Notes: a model not told the origin generated them from the letters alone. A stretch of 64,000 nucleotides of DNA from Litoribrevibacter albus (GCF_030159995.1 NZ_BSNM01000015.1:434001-498000); one strand, 5' to 3'. Positions 1 to 9,871 are shown, numbered from the stretch's first letter. Program-made: numbers and translations.

Positions 1-2
1 GA

Positions 3-1901
3 CTTGCGCTAAACGTTGCTTCTACCCGTGTGGTGTTACTTGAAGGTCATCAAGGCGGCGATGCGGCTGGTAAAGTGATTGAGGCCTTCGGTGAAGTTGT
101 AATTGGTGGTAACTACGCTGTTGGTTTGGTGGTGTTCTTAATCCTTATGATCATTAACTTTGTGGTTGTGACTAAGGGTGCGGGTCGTATTTCCGAAGTA
201 AGTGCACGTTTCACCTTGGATGCTATGCCTGGTAAACAAATGGCCATTGATGCCGATTTGAATGCCGGATTGATTGATCAGGCGGAAGCCAAGCAACGTC
301 GTGCTGAAGTTTCTCAAGAAGCGGATTTCTACGGTTCAATGGATGGTGCCAGTAAGTTCGTTCGTGGTGATGCCGTTGCCGGTGTTTTGATTCTGATTAT
401 TAACCTGATTGGTGGGCTTTCGATTGGTATGGGCCAGCATGGTCTAGAGTTTGCCGATGCGGTTGAAAAGTATTCCTTGCTGACCATTGGTGATGGTCTG
501 GTTGCACAGATTCCGTCGCTGATACTTTCAACAGCAGCTGCGATTATGGTGACTCGTGTCAACAGCGCGGAAGAAATGCGTGATCAGGTAGTGGGTCAGA
601 TGTTTGACTCTCCAAAAGCCTTGTCCGTATCTGCGGCGTTGTTGATCGTGATGGGCTTGGTGCCTGGTATGCCGCACGTTGCATTTTTGAGCCTGGGCTT
701 CCTTGCCGCTGGTATTGCCGGGTGGCTTTACTATCGTAAGCGTCAAAAAGAAGAGGGCAGTCCTGATCAAATAGCCAAAGCCGGAGAGCTATTGGATAAG
801 GATTCTCCACAAGGTCGTGCTGAAACGCAGGCCGAAGAGATTAAAGAGCTTTCCTGGGATGACGTAACGCCGGTTGACCCGGTCGGCCTGGAAGTGGGTT
901 ATCGCTTGATTCCTATGGTGGATAAGAATCAAGGCGGCATGCTGTTGAACCGTATTAAAGGGGTTCGTAAAAAACTGTCTCAGGAAGTGGGCTTTTTGAT
1001 GCCTTCGGTTCATATTCGTGACAACCTGGATCTTCTACCAAATGTGTACCGAATCTCTTTGATGGGCGTCACTGTGGGTGAGGCAGAAATTCACCCTGAT
1101 CGTGATTTGGCTATTAACCCTGGGCAAGTGTTTGGTGAAATCGATGGTATCTCCACCAAAGATCCTGCGTTTGGATTGGATGCTTTCTGGATTGATCCGA
1201 ACCTAAAAGATAAAGCTCAAACGTTGGGTTATACCGTTGTTGATGCCAGTACTGTTGTGGCGACGCACTTGAACCAATTACTGTTCAAACATGCGGATGA
1301 GTTGATTGGTCATGAAGAAGTTCAGCAGTTAATGGATCTCCTTGGTAAGAAGTCGCCTAAGTTGGCAGAGGAATTGGTGCCAAACACCTTGACCCTGAGT
1401 GCGCTATTAAAGGTATTGCAGAATCTGTTGGCAGAGCAGGTGCCGATTAGGGATATGAGAACCATTGCAGAAGCAATCATCGAGGCGGCTGCACGTAGTA
1501 AAGATCCGTCCCATCTCACTGAGTCTGTACGGTTAGCACTATCCCGAATGATTATTCAAAACATCATCGGAGGGGACGAAGAATTGCCGGTGATCACCTT
1601 GGAGCCAGGGCTGGAAAACATTTTGTTACAGTCGGTACAACAAGCGAAACAAGCCGGGGCGATGGGAGATGATAGCATTGTCCTTGAACCTTCCTTGGCT
1701 GAAAGGTTGCAATCTTCGGTGACGGAGGCGGCTCAGCGTCAAGAATTGGCAGGGAAATCCGCAGTACTGCTAGTGTCTCCAGCGATTCGTTCAGCGGTTG
1801 CCAAATTTGTGAAAAATGCATCTGAAACCCTGTCTGTACTTTCCTACAACGAAGTACCTGACAATAAGAAAATTACGATTGTTGCAGCAGTTGGAAGTTA
1901 G
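3..1901 (+). CDS. flhA: flagellar export apparatus protein FlhA (5' end outside window)
   Basis: FlhA is the large inner-membrane gate of the flagellar type III export apparatus; its cytoplasmic domain docks chaperone-substrate complexes. The reading frame is open from base 3, so the gene is cut by the window edge and roughly the first 70-80 residues of the usual ~700 are missing. The visible part starts in the membrane domain, contains the strongly conserved FHIPEP-family stretch around EVSARFTLDAMPGKQMAID (bases ~195-255), further membrane helices to about base 750, then the cytoplasmic domain to the stop. A GTG at 30 could be miscalled as a start, but homology continues upstream of it. It heads the flhA-flhF-fleN-fliA order typical of polar flagellar clusters. 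Confidence 0.97.
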   Translation, partial: LALNVASTRVVLLEGHQGGDAAGKVIEAFGEVVIGGNYAVGLVVFLILMIINFVVVTKGAGRISEVSARFTLDAMPGKQMAIDADLNAGLIDQAEAKQRRAEVSQEADFYGSMDGASKFVRGDAVAGVLILIINLIGGLSIGMGQHGLEFADAVEKYSLLTIGDGLVAQIPSLILSTAAAIMVTRVNSAEEMRDQVVGQMFDSPKALSVSAALLIVMGLVPGMPHVAFLSLGFLAAGIAGWLYYRKRQKEEGSPDQIAKAGELLDKDSPQGRAETQAEEIKELSWDDVTPVDPVGLEVGYRLIPMVDKNQGGMLLNRIKGVRKKLSQEVGFLMPSVHIRDNLDLLPNVYRISLMGVTVGEAEIHPDRDLAINPGQVFGEIDGISTKDPAFGLDAFWIDPNLKDKAQTLGYTVVDASTVVATHLNQLLFKHADELIGHEEVQQLMDLLGKKSPKLAEELVPNTLTLSALLKVLQNLLAEQVPIRDMRTIAEAIIEAAARSKDPSHLTESVRLALSRMIIQNIIGGDEELPVITLEPGLENILLQSVQQAKQAGAMGDDSIVLEPSLAERLQSSVTEAAQRQELAGKSAVLLVSPAIRSAVAKFVKNASETLSVLSYNEVPDNKKITIVAAVGS

Positions 1902-2020
1902 TGTCTCGATATGAAAAGAGTTAACTGGCATTAATTTCGCATTTGTACTTAAAACAAATAGTTAAGCGTCAAATAAATTGCTTAAACAGTTCAGCCAAGA
2001 GTTGGTGAGAGTGACAAGCC

Positions 2021-3397
2021 ATGAAAGCTAAAAAATTTTTTGCTCCAACAATGCAACAAGCATTGAAGAAAGTAACCGAACAAATGGGGCCTGATGCCGT
2101 AGTTTTAGCGAACAGAAAAGTGAACGGTGGTGTAGAGGTTATTACTGCGCTTGATTATGACCCGAAGCACGACGGTAAAGTGGATTTTGACAACTTTGAT
2201 CAGTATTCATCGTCTTCATCGGCAAGCACTCAGAGAAAACGTATTGTAAACCCTGAGCTGGAAGCAGAGCTTCGCAGAACGTCTCAGACGGTTTCTCGTG
2301 GCCGCTACAGTGATCTGTCGGATGATTTGATTGGGCTGAATGAGCGACTAGAAAACTCATCTCTTGAAGATTCCTTTGATCGTGGTGAATCACCGTTTAA
2401 AAAGAAAGCGTCAATTTTGCGTTCAAAGTTTACTAAGGCGACGCCAAAGCCAACGGATGAATTAAACTCAATGAAACAAGAGATTCTTGGGTTGAAACAG
2501 ATGTTGAAACAGCAGCTGGATGATCGTGAAATGGCAGATTACGCCAGTTACCATCCTTTGCATGCTGCTGTCTTAAAACGATTAACGCAACTGGGTTTAA
2601 GTCAGGCATTGGCCCGTCATATTGTTGATCGAGTATCAGAGATGCATGATGAACAGGCAATTTGGCGCGAAGCCTTGACCTTGTTGGCAGACGATTTACC
2701 GGTGGCAAAAAGTGATTTGTTGGAACGAGGTGGTGTTTATGCGTTTTTTGGTCCATCAGGATCTGGTAAAACAACAACCATTGCCAAACTGGTTGCCAAA
2801 TTTGCGTTGAAGCATGGCAGTGAAGGGATTGTATTAATCTCTACAGATGGCCAGCGAATTGGCGCACACGATCAGATGAGAACCTTGGGTCGAATCCTTA
2901 ATGTGCCTGTTCGTATTGTGGACAAAAAACACTCACTGGAAGTGTTGCTAAATACCGTTCGAAACAAGAATCTGGTGATCATTGACACACCGGGAGTTGA
3001 TCCGTCCACTTCGTCCATTCATCAGCAATTAAGGGTGATTAAACAGGGCGCGGCGAACTTTAAGGCGTTTTTAACCCTGCCTTGTACTGCAAATAAGAGT
3101 GTTTTGTCGAGAATACTTGATAATTATCAAGACTTTAGCTTGAATGGATGTATTCTCACGAAAATTGATGAAACCGGCTCTCTTGGAGAAATGCTAAGTA
3201 TCCTGGTTGAGCGGGTGATGCCTGTCTCTTTTATAACCAATGGTCCTCGAATTCCTGATGACATTGAACATGCAAATGCAGGGAATCTGGTTAGCAAAGC
3301 GGTATATATGTATCAGCAATTAAATGGTGGTGTCTCCGTCTTTAATTCTGATTTGAGACACGCTGAAGAGGCTTTATCTGATCTCAGAATTGCCTAA
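2021..3397 (+). CDS. flhF: flagellar biosynthesis GTPase FlhF
   Basis: FlhF is an SRP-type GTPase that marks the cell pole where the flagellum is built. The 458-residue product has the family layout: an N-terminal basic B region (starting MKAKKFFAPTMQQALKK), a variable Ser-rich linker at about residues 60-140, then the NG GTPase domain. The P-loop GPSGSGKTTT lies near residues 245-254, a DTPGVD switch motif near 325, and the guanine-specificity TKID motif near 385. The ATG follows a GTGAGAGTG purine-rich stretch. It is followed by fleN, its usual functional partner. A 15-bp tandem duplication lies just after the stop. Confidence 0.96.
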   Translation: MKAKKFFAPTMQQALKKVTEQMGPDAVVLANRKVNGGVEVITALDYDPKHDGKVDFDNFDQYSSSSSASTQRKRIVNPELEAELRRTSQTVSRGRYSDLSDDLIGLNERLENSSLEDSFDRGESPFKKKASILRSKFTKATPKPTDELNSMKQEILGLKQMLKQQLDDREMADYASYHPLHAAVLKRLTQLGLSQALARHIVDRVSEMHDEQAIWREALTLLADDLPVAKSDLLERGGVYAFFGPSGSGKTTTIAKLVAKFALKHGSEGIVLISTDGQRIGAHDQMRTLGRILNVPVRIVDKKHSLEVLLNTVRNKNLVIIDTPGVDPSTSSIHQQLRVIKQGAANFKAFLTLPCTANKSVLSRILDNYQDFSLNGCILTKIDETGSLGEMLSILVERVMPVSFITNGPRIPDDIEHANAGNLVSKAVYMYQQLNGGVSVFNSDLRHAEEALSDLRIA

Positions 3398-3410
3398 AAG
3401 AATTACGCCT

Positions 3411-3440
3411 GATGTGTCTGATTAGGATGTGTCTGGTTAG
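3411..3440 (+). repeat. 15-bp tandem duplication downstream of flhF
   Basis: Two adjacent 15-bp units (GATGTGTCTGATTAG and GATGTGTCTGGTTAG) differ at one base and start 14 bases after the flhF stop. They fill most of the flhF-fleN gap. This is one of several short-period duplications near stop codons in this window. Confidence 0.85.
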
Positions 3441-3467
3441 AAAGTGAAAAGTGCCACGGGAGTAGGT

Positions 3468-4286
3468 ATGAGTAGTAGTCCGGTACAAGTCATTGCAGTA
3501 ACGGGTGGTAAAGGCGGTGTTGGTAAAAGTAACGTTGCCTTAAATCTTGGGATTGCCTTGTGCGAAAAAGGACGCAGAACCGTTCTGCTTGATGCGGATT
3601 TGGGGCTGGCCAACATTGATATCTTGTTGGGTATTTCTTCGAATAAAACACTGGAAAATGTGTTGGACGGCGAGTGTGATTTGCAAGATGTTATGGTGCA
3701 AGGTCCTTTAGGATTGAAAATTGTACCTGCTTCATCAGGTGCTAAGCACATGGTAAATCTTTCATCTCAGCAGCACGCAGGTCTAATTCATGCCTTCAGC
3801 GAATTGGCAAATCAGATGGATGTTCTGATCGTCGATACTGCTGCGGGAATCGCAGATGATGTGATTAGTTTTGTTCGGGCTTCTAATGAAGTACTGGTCG
3901 TTGTGACCGATGAACCTACTTCCATCACGGATGCTTACGCCCTTATTAAACTGTTGAATCGCGACTATGGGATGTATCGTTTCCGGGTTGTTGCAAATAT
4001 GGTGAAGACTCAGCAAGACGGTCGCAATTTGTTTGCTAAACTCACCAAAGTAACAGATAGATTTTTAGATGTAGCTTTGCAGTATGTCGGTTGTGTTCCG
4101 TTTGATGAATCCGTCAAAAAAGCGGTACAACGTCAAAAAGCTGTGTTAGAAGCCTATCCAAGATCGAAAGCTTCAGTCGCGATTCGAGCCTTGGCGCAAA
4201 AGGCAGATGCTTGGCCATTGCCAACGTCATCGAAAGGACATCTGGAATTTTTTGCTGAACAGTTGGTTCAATATAACGTTGGTTAA
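3468..4286 (+). CDS. fleN: flagellar number regulator FleN/FlhG (MinD-like ATPase)
   Basis: FleN/FlhG is a MinD/ParA-family ATPase that limits flagellar number, by antagonising FlhF and the FleQ-type master regulator in polar flagellates. The 272-residue product begins with VIAVTGGKGGVGKSN, the deviant Walker A motif with the signature lysine, followed by the DADLGLANIDILLG stretch and a VDTAAGI switch region. I chose the ATG at 3468 because GGAG lies 5 bases upstream. An in-frame GTG at 3444 would add eight residues but has no ribosome-binding site. The position between flhF and fliA is the standard one. Confidence 0.95.
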   Translation: MSSSPVQVIAVTGGKGGVGKSNVALNLGIALCEKGRRTVLLDADLGLANIDILLGISSNKTLENVLDGECDLQDVMVQGPLGLKIVPASSGAKHMVNLSSQQHAGLIHAFSELANQMDVLIVDTAAGIADDVISFVRASNEVLVVVTDEPTSITDAYALIKLLNRDYGMYRFRVVANMVKTQQDGRNLFAKLTKVTDRFLDVALQYVGCVPFDESVKKAVQRQKAVLEAYPRSKASVAIRALAQKADAWPLPTSSKGHLEFFAEQLVQYNVG

Positions 4287-4342
4287 TTTCGTTATGTTGG
4301 CTGTACTGGAATATTCTAAGACTGAAGAACAAAGGTATTGCT

Positions 4343-5086
4343 ATGGCTGCAGTTAACGGGGTTGCTATGTATTCAGAGACGGATCCAAAAAGTTCTCAAG
4401 CCCTAGTCCAGCAGTATGCCGGTCTGGTAAAAAAAATCGCCACTCACTTGATGGGGCGTTTACCTCCGTGTGTGCAGTTAGATGATCTCATTCAGTCTGG
4501 CATGATCGGACTATTAGAAGCGGCGAAAAAGTACGATGCTTCCAAAGGCGCCAGTTTTGAAACTTATGCCGGGATTCGCATTCGTGGCTCCATGCTTGAT
4601 GAAATTCGTCGAGGTGACTGGGCACCAAGATCGGTGCACAGAAACAGCCGACGAGTTACCGATGCGATCAAACAAGTTGAGGGTCAAACCGGTCGAGATG
4701 CCCAAGATCATGAAGTTGCTAAAGAAATGGGTATTTCGGTCGATGAGTACCATAGTTATCTACAGGATTCGGTGGGAAGTAAACTATTCAGCTTCGAAGA
4801 GCTGATAGCCGAAGGTGAGTACCAACAGGAAGACATCCACGGTACAACCCCTGGTCCTTTTGATGATGTTGCCAAGCAACGTTTCCGCAGAAAGTTAACC
4901 GATGCAATTACTCGATTACCTGAGCGTGAACGTCTCACGTTGGCGCTGTATTACAACGAAGAATTAAACTTGAAGGAAATTGGTGAGATTTTAGGGGTAA
5001 GTGAATCGCGGGTCAGTCAAATCCACAGCCAGGCAGCTCATAGACTTAAATCTAGGTTGCTTGAATGGAATGACGAGACTGCCTAA
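4343..5086 (+). CDS. fliA: flagellar sigma factor FliA (sigma-28)
   Basis: FliA is the RNA polymerase sigma factor for late flagellar and chemotaxis genes. The 247-residue product has sigma region 2 (QLDDLIQSGMIGLLEAAKKYD, then FETYAGIRIRGSMLDEIR), the WAPRSVHR sequence typical of FliA, region 3, and region 4 with a helix-turn-helix near residues 205-235 (LKEIGEILGVSESRVSQIHSQA). AAAGG lies 7 bases before the ATG; a second in-frame ATG at 4364 is possible but less well placed. Its presence next to the chemotaxis genes fits a sigma-28-controlled regulon; a candidate target promoter is described before cheW. Confidence 0.97.
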   Translation: MAAVNGVAMYSETDPKSSQALVQQYAGLVKKIATHLMGRLPPCVQLDDLIQSGMIGLLEAAKKYDASKGASFETYAGIRIRGSMLDEIRRGDWAPRSVHRNSRRVTDAIKQVEGQTGRDAQDHEVAKEMGISVDEYHSYLQDSVGSKLFSFEELIAEGEYQQEDIHGTTPGPFDDVAKQRFRRKLTDAITRLPERERLTLALYYNEELNLKEIGEILGVSESRVSQIHSQAAHRLKSRLLEWNDETA

Positions 5087-5189
5087 AAGCGGCATAATAA
5101 CTGGATAGTCTAGAACTAACGGCTACACTTATCTTGTAACCATATTCGAAGGGAAAATTCATTTTCCATCAAGGTCTTGGGAGGTCATC

Positions 5190-5579
5190 TTGGACAAGAA
5201 TATGAAAATTCTAATAGTTGACGATTTTTCAACTATGAGAAGAATTATCAAAAATTTATTAAAAGACTTGGGGTTCACAAATACCCATGAAGCAGACGAT
5301 GGAAGCACTGCGTTGCCAATGCTGAAAACGGGAGATTTCGATTTCCTAATCACCGACTGGAATATGCCGGGGATGACGGGTATCGATTTGTTGCGTGCTG
5401 TGCGAGCGGATGATGCTCTTTCTCATATGCCGGTACTTATGGTTACCGCAGAAGCAAAACGTGAACAAATTGTGGCGGCAGCGCAGGCTGGTGTGAATGG
5501 TTATGTTGTTAAACCGTTTACAGCTCAGGCGTTAAAAGAAAAAATCGAAAAAATCTTTGAACGTGTAGAAGCCAGTTAA
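5190..5579 (+). CDS. cheY: chemotaxis response regulator CheY
   Basis: CheY is the single-domain receiver that is phosphorylated by CheA and binds the flagellar switch. The sequence shows the acidic pair in [12 protein letters not shown], the phospho-acceptor Asp in [13 protein letters not shown], the Thr of MVTAEA and the Lys of VVKPF. The start matters: TTG at 5190 has a strong GGGAGG 5 bases upstream and adds four residues (MDKN) before the usual MKILIVDD start. The in-frame ATG at 5202 is 17 bases from that site. TTG is therefore the better start. The length of 129 residues is normal. Confidence 0.96.
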   Translation: MDKNMKILIVDDFSTMRRIIKNLLKDLGFTNTHEADDGSTALPMLKTGDFDFLITDWNMPGMTGIDLLRAVRADDALSHMPVLMVTAEAKREQIVAAAQAGVNGYVVKPFTAQALKEKIEKIFERVEAS

Positions 5580-5610
5580 GTGCCTGTGACCGTTCTCTAA
5601 GGGGAACCGA

Positions 5611-6384
5611 ATGTCTGATAACAAAGTTGATCACCTGGATGAATTCCAGGAATCGATCCGTCAGCATACCAAAGCACTTGTTGACGCTGTCGAAGCGGAA
5701 GATTTTACAAGTGCTATCCAACATGTACAAAGCTTGTCCGATGTAAGAGACCAAAACTTATATAAAGAGATTGGTCGACTGACACGAGCTTTGCATAACT
5801 CTATCAAAAATTTTGAAATTGATATCTCTGAACACAATTCTGAAATGTCTCAGATGGCAGATGCGTCTGATCGTTTGGATTATGTGATTCAGTCAACCAA
5901 TAAAGCTGCTAATAAAACCATGGATCTTGTCGAAGACACGATTCCGGTGGTTGATGATCTCAAAGCAGAAGCCTCTGAACTTTCTTCAGAGTGGGGTCGT
6001 TTGCTTAGGCGCGAAATGGATGTTTCCGAATTTAGAAACCTCTACAAACGAATAGATGAGTTTCTTAAAAAGGTAGAAGGTTCGAGTGGGACTATGTCCA
6101 CTAACTTGTCCAACATCCTATTGGCTCAGGATTATCAAGACCTGACCGGCCAGGTGATTCAAAAAGTCATCAAACTGGTGAAAGGGGTTGAAGATGATCT
6201 TGTTCGCCTGGTTAAAATGGCTGGACTCGTGGAACGAATTACCGGTATCGAAAATTCTCAAGAAGTTACTGAAGCCGCCGATGAATTGTTAGCAGAGGGT
6301 CCTATCATTGACGCAGAAGAGCGCGAAAATGTAGTGACCAGTCAGGATGAGGTGGATGACTTGTTGTCCAGCCTGGGATTCTAA
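5611..6384 (+). CDS. cheZ: CheY phosphatase CheZ
   Basis: CheZ dephosphorylates CheY-P and so resets the motor signal. The 257-residue product is mostly helical and has the phosphatase active-site segment LLAQDYQDLTGQVIQKV near residues 170-186, where the conserved Asp and Gln reside. It ends in the conserved CheY-binding tail QDEVDDLLSSLGF. GGGGAA precedes the ATG. It sits between cheY and cheA with short gaps and is presumably cotranscribed. The C-terminal tail resembles the three repeated segments in the linker of the neighbouring CheA (see Findings). Confidence 0.96.
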   Translation: MSDNKVDHLDEFQESIRQHTKALVDAVEAEDFTSAIQHVQSLSDVRDQNLYKEIGRLTRALHNSIKNFEIDISEHNSEMSQMADASDRLDYVIQSTNKAANKTMDLVEDTIPVVDDLKAEASELSSEWGRLLRREMDVSEFRNLYKRIDEFLKKVEGSSGTMSTNLSNILLAQDYQDLTGQVIQKVIKLVKGVEDDLVRLVKMAGLVERITGIENSQEVTEAADELLAEGPIIDAEERENVVTSQDEVDDLLSSLGF

Positions 6385-6395
6385 GGAGTCATTGA

Positions 6396-8663
6396 ATGAG
6401 TTTCGAGGCCGATGAAGAAATCCTCCAGGATTTTCTTGTAGAGTCAGGTGAAATTTTGGAGCTGCTTCAAGAGCAGTTGGTCGACCTGGAGCAGAGACCA
6501 GATGATAAAGACCTGTTAAACGCTATTTTCCGTGGTTTCCATACGGTCAAAGGCGGGGCAGGCTTCTTACAGCTACATAATCTGGTTGAATGCTGTCACG
6601 TTGCAGAGAATGTGTTTGATATTCTTCGGAATGGTCAACGCTCTGTTACATCCGAATTAATGGATGTTGTTCTTCAAGCACTGGATGCCGTCAATGAAAT
6701 GTTTGACTGCGTTCGTAATCGTGAACCTCTTCCAGCAGCAGATCCTGGACTAATCGCGAGCCTCGAAACTTTAGCAAGACCTGAAAGTGAAGATGCTGTA
6801 GCTGAAACAAGTGCACCAGAACCTGTAGAAGATGCAGCTGATGCCGAGTTTGATCAAATGGTTGCAGCATCGGACACTCCGGCAGGGTCTGATGAGGACG
6901 ACTTGTTTGATATGGATTCTTCACCGGCTCCAGCGTCTGGTGGGACTGGCAGTGATGAAATTACTGAAGAAGAGTTCGAAGCTTTACTGAATGAATTACA
7001 CGGTGAAGGAGGATCGCCTTCTGCACCGAAGCAGGCTAATGAAGAGCCTGCGGCTCCTGCCCCCGCACCAGTGGCAAAATCCTCTGGCGGTGATGACATC
7101 TCTGAAGATGAGTTTGATGCACTGTTGGATCAATTGCATGGTGCCGGTAAAGGCCCTAGTGCTGCTAAGGCGGAGAAAGCTCCGGAAGCACCAGCAGCCC
7201 CTGCGCCTGCAACGGGTGGTTCAGGTGGCGATATAATCACGGATGATGAGTTTGAGAATTTATTAGATGAGTTGCACGGTGCTGGTAAAGGCCCTTCAGT
7301 CACTGCAGATAAAGGTGCTGTCAGTTCAGCGCCGAAAGCAGAGGCACCTAAGCCTGAAGCACTAAAACCTGCGACTCCTGCACCGTCGAATGCTAAACCT
7401 GCTGTGCAACCAACAGCACCCGCTGCTCAGAAGCCGGCCGCACCAAGAGCGCCAGCTAAAGATAATGCTGCACCGACTGAAACCACCGTTCGTGTAGATA
7501 CCAAACGACTCGACGATATTATGAATATGGTGGGTGAGTTGGTATTGGTTCGAAATCGACTGGTTCGTTTGGGCATGTCGAGCAGTAATGAAGATATGTC
7601 AAAGGCTGTTTCAAATTTGGATGTCGTGACGGCGGATCTTCAAACGTCGGTTATGAAGACTCGAATGCAGCCTATTAAAAAGGTGTTTGGTCGCTTCCCG
7701 CGAGTTGTTCGGGATTTGGCGAGAACCTTGAAGAAAGAAGTCAATCTTGAGTTGGTGGGTGAAGAAACCGACTTGGATAAAAACCTAGTTGAGGCGTTGG
7801 CCGATCCGTTGGTTCACTTGGTTCGTAATGCGGTGGATCATGGTGTTGAAATGCCAGAGGTTCGTGAGTCGAACAATAAACCTCGTACCGGGAAGGTTGT
7901 TCTTTCTGCTGAGCAGGAAGGCGATCATATCTTATTAAGTATCACCGACGATGGCGGTGGTATGGATCCGAATAAACTTCGTCAGAAAGCGGTTGAGAAA
8001 GGTCTGTATGATCAGGACGCTGCTGATCGGTTGAGTGACAAAGAAGCATTTAACCTGATCTTCCATCCTGGTTTCTCAACCAAGGAAGAGATCTCTGACG
8101 TGTCTGGTCGTGGTGTGGGCATGGATGTTGTGAAAACAAAAATTTCACAACTGAACGGTACCATTGATGTGGACTCAGAGATCAGTAAAGGTACTCGGAT
8201 TTCCATTAAAGTGCCTTTAACTCTTGCAATCATGCCAACACTGATGGTGATGTTGGAAGAGCAAGCGTTTGCATTCCCGCTGGTAAGTGTGAACGAGATT
8301 TTCCATTTGGATATCACTCAGACCAATATTGTTGATGGTCAGGAAGTGATTGTGGTTCGCGAAAAAGTCTATCCGCTATTCCACTTGAAACGTTGGTTAG
8401 TTCGTCGACCAAGTACACAGGAAAGTGAAGACGCAACAGCTCATGTTGTGATCGTTTCAGTAGGCACACAGCGTGTTGGTTTTGTCGTAGATCAGCTCAT
8501 TGGACAGGAAGAGGTTGTTATTAAACCCCTTGGTAAGATGTTGCATGGTACGCCAGGAATGGCTGGTGCTACAATCACCGGGGATGGCCGCATAGCGTTA
8601 ATTCTTGATGTGCCAAGTATGCTCGGTAATTACGCCTCTAAGTCGATGAGCAACTATAAATAA
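6396..8663 (+). CDS. cheA: chemotaxis histidine kinase CheA
   Basis: CheA phosphorylates CheY and CheB in response to chemoreceptors. In the 755-residue product the P1 Hpt domain carries the phospho-accepting His49 in FHTVKGGAGF. Residues ~125-365 are a long Ala/Pro-rich linker instead of a recognisable P2 domain. P3 dimerisation starts near VDTKRLDDIM (~367), the P4 kinase carries N-box HLVRNAVDHGVE and G-boxes DDGGGMD and SGRGVGMDVV, and the CheW-like P5 domain follows. The linker holds three near-identical 15-residue segments at 189-203, 235-249 and 281-295, each ending in LHG and spaced exactly 46 residues. TAAGGAG lies before the ATG. Confidence 0.97.
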   Translation: MSFEADEEILQDFLVESGEILELLQEQLVDLEQRPDDKDLLNAIFRGFHTVKGGAGFLQLHNLVECCHVAENVFDILRNGQRSVTSELMDVVLQALDAVNEMFDCVRNREPLPAADPGLIASLETLARPESEDAVAETSAPEPVEDAADAEFDQMVAASDTPAGSDEDDLFDMDSSPAPASGGTGSDEITEEEFEALLNELHGEGGSPSAPKQANEEPAAPAPAPVAKSSGGDDISEDEFDALLDQLHGAGKGPSAAKAEKAPEAPAAPAPATGGSGGDIITDDEFENLLDELHGAGKGPSVTADKGAVSSAPKAEAPKPEALKPATPAPSNAKPAVQPTAPAAQKPAAPRAPAKDNAAPTETTVRVDTKRLDDIMNMVGELVLVRNRLVRLGMSSSNEDMSKAVSNLDVVTADLQTSVMKTRMQPIKKVFGRFPRVVRDLARTLKKEVNLELVGEETDLDKNLVEALADPLVHLVRNAVDHGVEMPEVRESNNKPRTGKVVLSAEQEGDHILLSITDDGGGMDPNKLRQKAVEKGLYDQDAADRLSDKEAFNLIFHPGFSTKEEISDVSGRGVGMDVVKTKISQLNGTIDVDSEISKGTRISIKVPLTLAIMPTLMVMLEEQAFAFPLVSVNEIFHLDITQTNIVDGQEVIVVREKVYPLFHLKRWLVRRPSTQESEDATAHVVIVSVGTQRVGFVVDQLIGQEEVVIKPLGKMLHGTPGMAGATITGDGRIALILDVPSMLGNYASKSMSNYK

Positions 8664-8681
8664 TAAAATTTTGGAGTACCA

Positions 8682-9869
8682 ATGGCAGTAAAAGTTCTGG
8701 TAGTTGATGATTCGGGTTTTTTTAGAAGACGCATCAGTGATATCTTAAACGCGGCCAGAAACATCGAAGTAGTTGGTACTGCATCCAATGGTGCTGAAGC
8801 GGTTGATTTAGTTCAGAAATTACAGCCCGATGTGATCACAATGGACTTTGAGATGCCGGTTATGGATGGCATTACAGCGGTTCGTGAGATCATGAAGGTT
8901 CGCCCAACGCCCGTCATTATGTGTTCTTCTTTGACATTTGACGGAGCTCGGGTGACATTGGATGCGCTTGAAGCTGGTGCCGTCGATTTTCTTCCAAAGA
9001 ATTTTGAAGATATTTCTCGTGATCCGGGAAAAGTCCAAAAAATTCTTGCCGAGAAAATTCGTGGTGTGGCCGGGTCTAAAACGTCTAATACCTTGCAGTT
9101 CAGGTCAACTGGCGATAAGAAGGCGGATATGAAGGCAAAACGCGAAGCTATTCGTGAAGCCTTGAAGTCTTCTCATACCTCAACCTCTCCTGCACCTGCA
9201 ACAACGCCAAGTGTTCAGGCCACTCCTCAAACGGCACCTAGAACTGAGCCTGTCAGAGAAACGCCGCCTGCCAGAAAATCGTCATCAAGCATTCGTTCTT
9301 CAGATATTAAGCTCGTTGCTATTGGCACCTCTACTGGTGGGCCAGTGGCTCTACAACAGATTCTTACGTCCTTGCCTGCAAACTTCTCCAAACCGATTGT
9401 TTTGGTTCAGCATATGCCTGCCAACTTTACGGCAGCCTTTGCGGAACGATTGAATCAAATCTGTAAGATTACAGTGAAGCAAGCGCAAGATGGTGATCAA
9501 TTGACGCCTGGCGTTGCCTTGTTAGCTCCGGGTGGCAAGCAAATGATGATTGACCGCCGTAATGGTGGCACCATCAGAATCATCGAAAGCGATCAGCGTT
9601 TGAATTATAAGCCATGTGTGGATGTGACCTTTGGATCGGCCGCTAATGTCTTTCAGGGAGGCGTATTAGGAATCGTCTTAACTGGAATGGGCGCGGATGG
9701 CAAAGATGGTTCGGCATTATTGAAGAAAACGGGCAGCTCCGTTTGGGCACAGGATCAGGAAAGTTGCGTGATCTTTGGTATGCCTATGGCAGTGATCAAC
9801 GGGGGCTTTGCTGACGACGTGCTGAGTCTGAATCAGATTGCACGAAAGTTGGTTGATGAGGTTTCATAA
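8682..9869 (+). CDS. cheB: chemotaxis methylesterase/deamidase CheB
   Basis: CheB removes methyl groups from chemoreceptors during adaptation and deamidates their glutamines. The N-terminal receiver has the acidic pocket VVDDSG and phospho-acceptor Asp55. After a Thr/Pro/Ala-rich linker (residues ~155-205) comes the methylesterase domain with a visible catalytic triad: Ser217 in GTSTGG, His244 in VQHMPANF and Asp339 in GMGADGKDG. TTGGAG precedes the ATG. No cheR lies in this window, so the partner methyltransferase must be elsewhere. Confidence 0.97.
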   Translation: MAVKVLVVDDSGFFRRRISDILNAARNIEVVGTASNGAEAVDLVQKLQPDVITMDFEMPVMDGITAVREIMKVRPTPVIMCSSLTFDGARVTLDALEAGAVDFLPKNFEDISRDPGKVQKILAEKIRGVAGSKTSNTLQFRSTGDKKADMKAKREAIREALKSSHTSTSPAPATTPSVQATPQTAPRTEPVRETPPARKSSSSIRSSDIKLVAIGTSTGGPVALQQILTSLPANFSKPIVLVQHMPANFTAAFAERLNQICKITVKQAQDGDQLTPGVALLAPGGKQMMIDRRNGGTIRIIESDQRLNYKPCVDVTFGSAANVFQGGVLGIVLTGMGADGKDGSALLKKTGSSVWAQDQESCVIFGMPMAVINGGFADDVLSLNQIARKLVDEVS

Positions 9870-9871
9870 CA

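Noticed and set aside
7098-7280. Assembly artefact as the cause of the CheA repeats
   Set aside because: The three copies differ at many bases and amino acids and keep frame, so they are old repeats.
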